From positions 1 through 64,000 of the forward strand of contig JAJKFJ010021328.1 of assembly GCA_027382625.1 (NCBI GenBank): a stretch of DNA of 64,000 nt, written 5' to 3'. This stretch comes from Tetmemena sp. SeJ-2015. Taxonomy: Eukaryota > Ciliophora > Spirotrichea > Sporadotrichida > Oxytrichidae. Below, piece by piece: positions 56,401 to 64,000 of the stretch. Each line of letters opens with the position of its first letter. Position 1 is the stretch's first letter. The position numbers were made by a program, and so were the translations under genes. The notes under the pieces were generated by a model, which was not told where the DNA came from, made no database searches, and saw only the letters and a program-made list of their open reading frames with translations.

Positions 56401-56700
56401 TTCTCAAGTACTTCTGAGCAAACTTTCGACACTGTTGCATTTTTATTTCCATCTCCTCTTTATGAGTTTCATCTTAACTCACTTTATGGAAAAACTTGCT
56501 TAAGTTTTCATCGTCTATATCTTAATTTAATGAAGAAATGTGCAGCAAATTTTTATATTTGTGAAAGCTCGCTTAATACTTTTATTTAGTTAGGCGAAAT
56601 TAAGGTGGTCTTATTTCTGATTTCTCAGTCCATTTTATTCGGCCCTTAAGTTCTGAACTCCTGCAGGTGGCTAGCTCTCTATAGTTTTCTCAAATTAAAA
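50462..56700 (-). CDS. Hybrid histidine kinase with membrane region, PAS-like domain and receiver
   Basis: The long minus-strand gene is split by many IESs. The N-terminal part (56690-56120) reads ENYRELATCRSSELKGRIKW, then hydrophobic segments IMTLLFIVVIF and IIYHLLIIGFYCHIFYL; more follow at 55640-55480 (ISIATLALFASQINTPLFIL). A PAS-like start FKHLPVGIMITKD lies at ~55410. The H-box is SSISHSLRTPLN (54431-54465). N-box RLGQVLVNVLGNAIKFTSKG at ~53800, G1 QDSGKGIDP at ~53690, G2 GMGFGVTISK at ~53550. A linker (53400-51350) includes EESREMTEVEDDRQDYQIEQ. The receiver at the end has ILVVDDNAFNV (~51080), phospho-acceptor LTDINMPEMDGL (~50860), ITAMNENE (~50730) and the lysine motif GVSVKPM (~50545). 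TGA 50462-50464. The 5' end was not found. Confidence 0.82.
51234..52066. repeat. Pair of degenerate direct repeats inside the histidine kinase locus
   Basis: A block at 51234-51324 (AAAGCTGCATCTCTAACGAC..., ...GAAAATTCAAA, GATGATTAAAGATTAGAGCT) recurs in looser form at 51998-52066 (GAAGCTGCATCTCTACGACT..., TTGAAAATTCAAAGATGATT). Spacing is about 765 bp. No inverted ends seen. Confidence 0.5.
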
Positions 56701-56838
56701 AAAGATAAATAAACAAAGTTAATCTCCTCTAGCCTCTAGAGTAGGATAGGCTGCATAATCGATGGGTTTAAAATCATTATAATAAAATAGAAAGGACTTT
56801 TATTTTATAAAAAAAAGTTACTACTGGTTCTCTTCCTA

Positions 56839-57260
56839 TCACCAAAAGTGATTAGGTGTGAGTTTTACACCTAATTTGAACTCTTGGGTGTTGAACGGAG
56901 TGATCGAAACTGGAATAGCATCTCAACTCTGAAATAAGTAAAATTTTCATTCATTCATGCAACTATATATAATCTATCTCATTCATTTCTTTAATAGTTG
57001 TTCTCGACTTGGAAACATTTTCTTTTTTTTTTGATTTAAAACGAAATAAGTGGGAAAAACCCCCATTTTAAAAAAATATTAAAGAATCAACTTAAAATTT
57101 TTCTAATAATAAAAAAATTTGACTGCTTTAAGGGCTTTTTAATTTCGAGATTCTTGAAATCCTTCTCCTAATTGCTGGAATAGCGGACTTTAACTTCCTC
57201 ATAAGAGAAAGTGGAAGGGATGAGAGTCTCCGGTGATTATTAATTTTTGTCAATCATCAT
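56839..57260 (-). CDS. Small unrecognised protein in two segments
   Basis: MMIDKNQQSPETLIPSTFSY at 57260, then EEVKVRYSSNQEKDFKNLEI and KKPLKQ. After an IES of roughly 200 bp the chain resumes as AIPVSITPFNTQEFKLGVKL TPNHFW and ends TGA 56839-56841. The exact junction was not found. About 90 residues, no membrane helix. Not recognised; size and style would suit a small nuclear-encoded mitochondrial or transcription-complex subunit, which is a guess. Confidence 0.5.
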
Positions 57261-57761
57261 AAATTAATTTAAACTCCTTGCCAAATTATCCCTTTCTATC
57301 AATTTACCCCCTTACATTTCTACTCCTTTAACAATTAAAAACAAGAAATGATAAAAGCAAGAGTGAAAATTTAAATTAAGCTCGGACAGAGCAGCAAAGA
57401 ACTTGAAAGTGCAATCCGTATTTAAGAAATTTCTCTAAAATCATTCCAATTGCTGGCTTGCTTGGATGAAATTTGTGAAAGTAAATAGATAAAATAAATA
57501 TTGAGGAAAATTTTCTAGATTACAAGATTAATGGATTATAATACGAATGAACAAACAATGAAATAGGTAAAGGATTATTTAAATAAGCAAATAAGCATGA
57601 GATTCTCACTCAGAGCGTGATTAAAACGCCTTTCTTTGTAAAAATCTAGCTTAATTTTGTATAAAGGCCTCATCTCAAGGGAGTTCTATGATTTCATGCG
57701 CTTTCAAGTTTTATTAGTCTCTGTCTATTTTAAGATTGCTCAAAATAGGAAATGAGTTGAC

Positions 57762-57947
57762 TCACTGACTTGCATTTTTATTGCCAAGATTGTGGATCTC
57801 ATCTTGTCTTTACTGCTCGTAGCTCTTAAAGAGTAGTTGGTACTGAGTAGCCACCATTGAGTGCTTATAAATGAAGAAGAATGCACCGACTGCTGCCCAG
57901 GAGACAACTGGGTTTCTCTTTGCGAATTGGGTCACTGGGTTTTACAT
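57762..57947 (-). CDS. Small single-membrane-helix protein
   Basis: Complete 61-residue frame, MQNPVTQFAKRNPVVSWAAV at 57947 (second codon TAA = Gln) to TGA 57762-57764. One hydrophobic helix, VVSWAAVGAFFFIYKHS, then a short charged tail, YEQQRQDEIHNLGNKNASQ. No intron or IES. The architecture resembles small inner-membrane subunits of respiratory complexes, but I cannot name a family. Confidence 0.6.
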
Positions 57948-58289
57948 TCAACAATCTATTTTACAATAAAATAACAGGATGATATTTAGTGCTTTCTTGA
58001 TTGTTGTTTTTTGCTAATTAATTATTGATTAAATTATAAAATTTCTTCTAAGTGCTTTTTGAATGAGTACATTTATTAAGATAGGAGAAATTTAAAAAAG
58101 AAATTTGAAATGGTGAGGGGTCTTCATTTTTTAAAATAAATTTATCTTAAGTTCTTCACAAAGAGTTTAAAATGCAGTCAATTTCGGGTAGGTGTTAAAA
58201 TTAATAGACATAGCCTCCTTAGGAAAAAGTAAATATTGATAGAGTGAGAGTTATGTAGGTAAATTAATTAAATAGGGGAGTGATATTTA
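57948..58289. other. AT-rich spacer
   Basis: No gene or repeat recognised. Confidence 0.45.
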
Positions 58290-58545
58290 TTAAATATTTT
58301 CAAATTAATAAGAGCTTTTTCGACTAGAATTGTTAGAATTCTTACTATAACTTTATCCTTATTCCTTTTTAAGTCTTTTGTTATTGGCGGAATTGGAGTA
58401 TTAGCATAGGATACAGTATTTCTCTAGTCTCTATTATTCCTTCAAAGGGAAGAACATAAGTGCTGCTTATTAAGCAAAATGCTTTAGCTGCAGAGTCCTC
58501 TATAAAATATATTGAGAAATAGTTGCAATAAATTATGGCAATCAG
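58290..58545 (-). CDS. Coding-like fragment, unrecognised
   Basis: The minus frame reads QLKHFAQQAALMFFPLKEQQ, RLEKYCILCQYSNSANNKRL and KSSYQFENIQ with many TAA/TAG glutamines. A plus-minus shadow is unlikely given the composition. Neither start nor stop is in place, so it is an isolated MDS or a remnant. Confidence 0.35.
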
Positions 58546-59021
58546 CCAATCTTAATATATTCAGAGTCTACTATCATCATTTTTTTAAAATAAAATTTAG
58601 CGTGGAATTTACCTTTAAAAACAATCTGAATAAACTTAAAAAAATAAAGATAAAATAGCTTTAAGATGTGTTATAAATTTGATCATACTTCTGCATATAA
58701 AATAGCCCCCCATGATTAAATAAATAGTTCAGATTTTTAACTATAATATATTGATTATACTCACTATACCCAAACCGGGCATTCCAATTACAAAGATTTA
58801 ATGATTTTTAATAACAATTCACTCAATCTCCCCTTGCTTGAGTTCTAAAATGCTCAACAAAAAATATCTAAAGCGTTTTAGTTTTGTTCTAATTTTTATT
58901 TTAAAGCTTAAAAAATAATTTCTATTTTATATGAGCTCAAGAATCTGAGTATTACAATAAATACAAATTTGAAATACTTAGACTAATTTAATTTTCATTT
59001 TGAGAATACGAGTTCGTAACG

Positions 59022-61380
59022 ATGTAAGATTGCTCTACTTCAGGGAGTGTGAGAATAATCAGCAGCAGTAAGCGAATTAAAAACTTAAGCGATGTCGAGA
59101 TAATCCTCACCAGACACAGTTAAATAACTTAAAATTATGGCATACTTGAAGAGCCAGGCATTCTCATCTTATTTAAGCACAAAACTACCGCTTAATCATC
59201 CAATTAACATTAAATTATATGTAATTAATCATTTGATGAGGAATTTCAGGATAGCAAACATACCTCCTACATTTCCGATCTGTTTCTAAATCTAAACTTT
59301 TATTCATAATTTGAGTAGAAGCAATTTTTAGAATGGAAATGATTTTTATTACTTATAGTTTGGCATTATATTTTGTAAACTTCTGCTACTCTACTGTATA
59401 CGAATCTAAGTCTTCGTCTCCTTATGGTAGCAGAGAAGATTCTATGTTTCATATAGTGTTAGCCCGTAACTCACAGTCCATAATTATTTGTGACCTATCC
59501 AAGTTTGAATATAAGCAGTGGATCAAAACTCTCAATAATTATGTGGTACCTAAAACATTAAGAATTAAAACATTTTCTTAAATATTTGGTGAGAACTGAT
59601 CGACCTAAAAATTATGTAGTGCATGACGTTTTAGGCAGGGGTGGAAATTCTATCGTGTATAAAATCGAAAAAAATAAACTTAGAGTTAACGAGCACGGGG
59701 ATTACGAAGAGTGTTCTCGGGTCTTTGCCCTCAAAGTTCTAGACAAATCCAAGTATCTCAAAAAAACTGATAGTATCTAATATATTAAAGTACATCATAA
59801 ATACATGCATGATTATGATTATTTGCTACTATTAAAGATGAGATAGCTGTTCATAGGCAACTCAAAAATAATAAGAATCTTACATATTCCACTTTCTTAT
59901 TTGATGAACTCTAATATTGCGAGAGCGCTCTGCATCTTTATAAGGTGTTCGAGAGTGAACTTAATCTGTATTTAATTCTCGAGTTCCAAGAGGGAGGGTC
60001 ACTTGTGGATCTGATATAATCCAAGAAATAAATTTCAGAGCACGATCTCTAAACAATTCTAGGACAGCTACTTCTAGGACTCGACTTTATGCATTAAAAG
60101 AATATTATCTAGCAATTTTAATGAATATTTTAAATCATAATCTACAGGGATCTGAAACCTGAAAATATATTACTCAACTCAAGAAAAGATGGTGTTCTGG
60201 AGATAAGAATGGCCGACTTCGGACTAGCGAAAGCTATATAACCAGGTGAAAAGTTATATCACAAGTGTGGAACTCCATCTTATATTTTATAATAGCAAAA
60301 ATAAAAATATATTTAACTAAATATTGCACCAGAAATATTAAGAGGGCTTGGTTACAGCTTCAAAGCAGATTTATTTAGCGTGATTAATTATAGTTTGGAG
60401 CGAATTAGGAAACAAGATTTATTGTGAATTAATTTAACTTGGAATTAATAAGTGAGGATTAGTTTCAATAACTAAAATACATTACATTAATTTCTTTATT
60501 GCATGATTTTGTGATGATCTTACTCACTTACTTAAGTTTAAAGAAGCAAAAATTTGATAAAATTTTTAATTGCACTCTTTATTACATGATCCATAACATA
60601 TTTACATTTTAGCAATGCAATAAAGAAGCTAAAAGAATAAGCTCACATAAAAGCTTTATAAACATAAATAGAGGATCTATAGGAATCACTATGGATTTAT
60701 TTAAATCTAACTCTAAAAATATTATCTTATTGTTTTAACAAAACTTCTTCAATGTTTAAATTATACACTATTCTAATTTTAAGTATCGTGGGATCTCTCT
60801 TTTATAACTTGGTGACAAAGAAGCATTTATTTACACACGAGAGCACCTCTCACCTAATATAGATGAACAAAGTTTGTAACTTGAGTCACGTATAAGAAGG
60901 CATAAAATTGCTTACAACTGACGCATAGGATTGTATTCAATTTATAATAAACTTTTTAAATTTTTATAAGAGGATCTTATGTTACATTTACTTGACCCTA
61001 ATCCAGCTAGGAGATATGACTGCGAGCAAGCATTAACTCATCCTTGGTTTAGCCAGGATCAACCAGCGCTTTTGCAGGCCCTCTAGATAAATTATGAGAT
61101 AAGTCAGAATTTTATTCCGCATAGGCTATTCACGAACCTCAATTCATTAGAACAATATGCAAAACATTTCGAATCTTATTTATGCAATTCAGTAATGAAT
61201 AATGATGATTAAAGTCCCCGCAATCGATCACCCATTATAAATGGCTCCTCCCTAGATAACTAGAAAAATACTTTTTTCAACCAAGCTTTTGACTCAAGCG
61301 TTATTGCAAAATTAAAGCATGTTATCTTATTTTTCTTATTATCTTAATTTTTGTCAATAGAACTCCTCTCCATAGTAATG
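59022..61380 (+). CDS. Ser/Thr kinase with N-terminal PH-like domain
   Basis: ATG 59022: MQDCSTSGSVRIISSSKRIK. The first ~150 residues look like a PH domain: YGILEEPGILILFKHKTT, then DSMFHIVLARNSQSIIICDL and KFEYKQWIKTLNNYV (the closing helix W). Kinase blocks: HDVLGRGGNSIVYKIEKNKL, VFALKVLDKSKYLKK, LYLILEFQEGGSLVDLIQSK, MHQKNIIYRDLKPENILLN (YRD for HRD), MADFGLAKAI, HKCGTPSYIAPEILRGLGYS, DLFSVGSLFYNLVTKKHLFT, DLMLHLLDPNPARRYDCEQA and LTHPWF. A tail of ~90 residues follows, and the 3' end is uncertain because the frame runs into the repeat at 61394. Five IESs are placed by sequence. Clearly a paralogue of the 43.6-47.5 kb kinase. A break near 59590 between PH and kinase parts is unresolved. 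Confidence 0.85.
59791..59837 (+). other. IES, 47 bp, pointer TATTAAAG
   Basis: The 8-bp TATTAAAG at 59783-59790 recurs at 59830-59837. Excision gives KKTDSIQYIKDEIAVHRQL in frame. Confidence 0.85.
60112..60144 (+). other. IES, 33 bp, pointer ATCTA
   Basis: ATCTA at 60107-60111 recurs at 60140-60144. Excision restores the catalytic loop, MHQKNIIYRDLKPEN. Confidence 0.9.
60287..60325 (+). other. IES, 39 bp, pointer ATATT
   Basis: ATATT at 60282-60286 recurs at 60321-60325. Excision restores CGTPSYIAPEILRG. Confidence 0.9.
60383..60790 (+). other. IES, 408 bp, pointer CGTG
   Basis: CGTG at 60379-60382 recurs at 60787-60790. The interior is AT-rich without coding text. Excision gives FKADLFSVGSLFYNLVTKK. 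Confidence 0.85.
60944..60963 (+). other. IES, 20 bp, pointer AATTT
   Basis: AATTT at 60939-60943 recurs at 60959-60963. Excision gives DCIQFLQEDLMLHLLDPNP in frame; at 20 bp it is among the smallest in the window. Confidence 0.7.
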
Positions 61381-61394
61381 TTTCATTTTTCACA

Positions 61395-62575
61395 CGGCAA
61401 TAGAAAAAGAGTGGGCGAAACATTTCTTGCGACTCTCAAGTAAGCGTTAACTACTATCATATAATAGAGGCACACAGAAATAACACATACTCGCCTGATT
61501 ATAGTGAGAATTTTATATAAAAGAGAATGAAATTCAAAATATAAAAAAACTATTAAAATGTGTGGTAGTTAAAGAGTTAGTTGTTGGTGTGAAATAATTT
61601 TTATTATTAGTTTAACTATTAAATTCTAAGCTACTTTCATCCTTGTAACTTCTTCATAGAAGGTCTGTAGAGCGAGATACCTCTGGCATAATTTTTTTGA
61701 GTTTTGTTAACTTATTTGTTGAGAGTCATAATCTTTTAAATTCTCTCCTTAGAGAGCTTTCTAAGTAATAGAAGTAGAAGAGACTTAAATTAAAATTAAA
61801 TTAGCTATCAAACAATCCTCCTATATAACACCTTATCATGGAACTTATAGTTCATGATCTATTGTTATGAAGGTTTAATCTTACATAATATAAGTTAATT
61901 CTAACTCATTATAATGGTAGAGTCTCTGGCAAATTGACAATCTAAGGCAATAAGCTGAAAACATTTTGATCAATCCTAATGCTCTCTACTTGCCTCGCCA
62001 TAGCAACGTTACTCTCTTCCAGACATCACCATGATACTTTTCATCAAGAGTGGCTCCCTGAATTAAAGATCAAGGTTAGAGTCAGATAAAGCCTTTTAAG
62101 TTGAGAGGAAGACATTCGACTTCACAATAGAAAAAGAGTGGGCGAAACTTTTCTTGCGACTCTCAAGTAAGCTTTAACTACTATCATATAATAGAGGCAC
62201 ACAGAAATAACACATACTCGCCTGATTATAGCTGAGAATTTAATATAAAAGAGATGAAAACAAAATATAAATTAAACTATTAAAATGTGTGGTAGTTAAA
62301 GTATTATTTTTTTGATTGAAATAATTATCATTAGTTTAAGTATTATTTAAGAAACAATTTTCATTCTTGCAGCTTCTTTGTAGGAGATCTGTGGAGCGAG
62401 ATATCTCTGCATAAGTTTTAAGAGTTTTGTCAATTTATTTGTTGAGAGTCATAAACTTTTAAACTCTCTCCTCAGAGAGATCTAAGTAATCTCATTAAAA
62501 GAGACTCACTTAAAATTAAATTAGTTATGAAAAAGCCCAAACATATATGACACCTTATCTGAAACTTAGCGACCA
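61395..62575. repeat. Direct duplication of a ~450-bp unit
   Basis: About 61397-61850 and 62126-62575 are homologous in the same orientation, with the first ~115 bp nearly identical (AATAGAAAAAGAGTGGGCGA...), then declining. The copies are 730 bp apart. Neither encodes a supported protein. The first copy abuts the 3' end of the PH-kinase gene, the second lies upstream of the next gene. Confidence 0.85.
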
Positions 62576-62643
62576 ATATTTTACCAATCCTCATTATAAT
62601 CTTAATTTAATTCTGCTTTTCATTAAAAGTTTAACTAGAGTAA

Positions 62644-63636
62644 ATGGAGAGAAAGAGGAGGAGCACTTTTTAAAATATGTCCCAATTTGATGATAAAAAT
62701 AATATAAAAAGGGCAGAGCGAAGCAAAAGCGTCATGAGTAAATTCGGAAAGAATATTACTAACACAACTACGGCGCCCTAGCAATAGTAGAATTTTCAGA
62801 TGAGCTAAGAGGTTCAATTCAAGCCATTTTAAAATGAGTTCCCACCAGTTGACTAGAGATCAAAGCACCAATATTATGGATCAGAAATTCACTAAAATTG
62901 GATATTATTTAAAAAACACTGAGTATTGTGATCTTAATGTGGTTAGTTTTTAAAATTTCTTCTTAATCTGCTGATAGTAAGATAATGAACAAAATTCAAT
63001 ATTAATTTTCTCTTTTACTTATGCTTAAAGAACTATCCAAAAGTAAAAAAGCTCAAATCAGAGTCTCTATTATTTAAATGAAATGTCTTATTCTAATTAT
63101 AATGATTACTCGATTATGGTGCTACACAGAGATCTCTAGAATATATTTAATTAAATGTTATAACTTATGATTGTAACATTTCTTAATATATTACATTGAT
63201 TATATTATTCATGGGTTTTAAGCTATATTAAAAAAGTCAAAAGATAAGAGTACTATTTGAAATTAATTCTCACTTTTTATTTTTAGAGCCACTAACTAAG
63301 AGAAAAATTGCAGTTTGATTTAAGCTATCCCTAGTCTCTATCAACATTTTTATTGATCTAAAATAAAAAAAATCTCCATATTTTAGTGTGTATTTTGTTG
63401 TAAATTTGTTTAATTTGCCTGAAAGAGCTTTAAAACTCTCGAAAGTTTGCTTTTTTATTTTAAAGTGAAGGAGTAGTCCGAATAGTAAGGAGTAAATTAA
63501 TAAGAGAGTTCCTCACCCAGCAATAATGAAAAAGGAGTTAGTGAATACGATTAGGAAAAAAATCTAGTCAAAAATAATAATAGTAGACAAATAAGCTCAC
63601 CAATCAATTTCGACTAAGTTTAATGTTTATTTTATT
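62644..63636 (+). CDS. Unrecognised Q-rich protein, several segments
   Basis: First segment MERKRRSTFQNMSQFDDKNN at 62644 to about 62920 (SKSVMSKFGKNITNTTTAPQ, then a Q-rich run; VQFKPFQNEFPPVDQRSKHQ). A later coding-like segment at 63460-63636 reads KEQSEQQGVNQQESSSPSNN and YDQEKNLVKNNNSRQISSPI with TGA near 63636. The 540 bp between are AT-rich and probably IES or intron with perhaps small MDSs. The gene may continue past the window. No domain recognised. Confidence 0.45.
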
Positions 63637-64000
63637 TATGAGACTAAGACAACTTCAGCACAGATAAACAGTAGTTATCTATACTTTATTTCGCGGTTAA
63701 TTATTTTTAATCTCAAAACGAGCAAAATGATCTAAGCCATCTCAAAAATTACATATTGCACAAATTAGTTTTATTATGAGCAAAGGAAAAAAAAACTTAA
63801 AAATTTAATAGAGAGATAGATATGCAAATTTTATAAATTAATTTATATTCAATAGCTCCTACCAAATCAAACTTTAGCCTATTTGAGAAATATAATAAAC
63901 CTATCTATTTATTTATGAGAGCTAAGCTAAGGTTAAGAGAATAAAAAGCATTACAATAATAAAATTTTAATCTTTTTTAGAATTTTCGTATGAGAGTGAT
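63637..64000. other. AT-rich end of window
   Basis: No gene supported. Confidence 0.4.

Noticed and set aside
60379..60430. Reading through GTGATTAATTATAG as kinase domain IX (FSVINYSLERI...)
   Set aside because: It ends soon at TGA. The real continuation FSVGSLFYNL lies 408 bp downstream and joins exactly through the repeated CGTG.
61380..61540. Extension of the PH-kinase through HGNRKRVGETF into the repeat
   Set aside because: The same sequence recurs at 62126 without a kinase gene, so the frame there is accidental or untranslated.
1..64000. CRISPR arrays, rRNA, tRNA genes, bacterial operons, ribosome binding sites
   Set aside because: None seen. Introns, nuclear-type genes and reassigned stops show a eukaryotic ciliate nucleus.
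1..64000. Telomeric C4A4/G4T4 repeats that would mark somatic chromosome ends
   Set aside because: No run found at gene borders, as expected for germline DNA where telomeres are added after excision.
1..64000. Scrambled genes
   Set aside because: In every gene where I could follow the protein, segments are in order and on one strand. Unresolved joins could still hide small permutations.
1..64000. Paramecium or Tetrahymena origin
   Set aside because: Paramecium IESs are bounded by TA only and Tetrahymena IESs rarely lie in exons; here pointers vary in sequence and length and interrupt many exons.

Overview
The window reads as germline (micronuclear) DNA of a stichotrich/spirotrich ciliate of the Oxytricha-Stylonychia-Tetmemena type. 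Two things in the sequence support this. First, real proteins read straight through TAA and TAG, which stand where glutamine is expected, and end only at TGA (cleanest case: the SURF1-like gene at 7014-7934). Second, many genes are interrupted by short AT-rich segments that are not GT-AG introns. They are bounded by 3-9 bp direct repeats, and removing the segment with one repeat copy restores a recognisable protein in frame. These are internal eliminated sequences (IESs) with pointers. The pointers vary and are not all TA, which argues against Paramecium. All the genes whose order I could follow are collinear; I found no scrambled gene. GT-AG introns, several only 28-50 bp, occur in the same genes.

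Layout. 1-1600 is poor-looking AT-rich sequence with odd G/C runs; 1600-3000 has only an ambiguous open frame. 3.0-6.3 kb (+) is a coiled-coil protein, 7.0-7.9 (+) SURF1, 8.5-10.8 (+) a casein-kinase-1-like kinase. Then on the minus strand come a CDC14 phosphatase (11.0-13.6), SF-assemblin (13.7-15.3), an unrecognised frame (15.4-16.1), a PTEN-like phosphatase (16.1-18.7), Sec61-gamma (19.0-19.3) and a very large Q-rich protein (19.5-24.6). 24.9-25.9 (+) is eIF2B-alpha; 26.2-28.2 (-) an RBBP4/MSI1-like WD40 protein; 28.2-29.6 (-) a GDP-hexose phosphorylase (VTC2/GDPGP1 family); 29.8-31.5 (+) an ArfGAP; 31.7-35.1 (-) a kinesin-2/OSM-3-type kinesin; 35.6-37.7 (+) and 37.7-39.3 (-) two unrecognised proteins. 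39.3-41.7 is gene-poor and carries a 609-bp element with long inverted repeats; 41.7-43.2 has two unrecognised minus-strand frames. 43.6-47.5 (-) and 59.0-61.4 (+) are two paralogous Ser/Thr kinases, the second with a PH-like N-terminus. Between them lie an unrecognised gene (48.4-49.0), a dolichol-kinase-like gene (49.3-50.3), a long hybrid histidine kinase with a receiver (50.5-56.7) and small proteins (56.8-57.9). 61.4-62.6 holds a direct duplication, and a final partial gene runs from 62.6 kb.

The genes are ordinary housekeeping, ciliary and signalling genes that would go to separate small somatic chromosomes after development, so they do not form an operon or pathway. The standout observation is in the kinase at 43.6-47.5 kb. 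An 809-bp transposon-like element with ~190-bp terminal inverted repeats sits inside the catalytic domain, flanked by an 8-bp target-site duplication. Keeping a single copy of that 8-mer restores the reading frame exactly, so the duplication could serve as the excision pointer. Many single-base frame breaks, mostly in homopolymers, suggest base-level assembly errors, so some exact gene ends are approximate.
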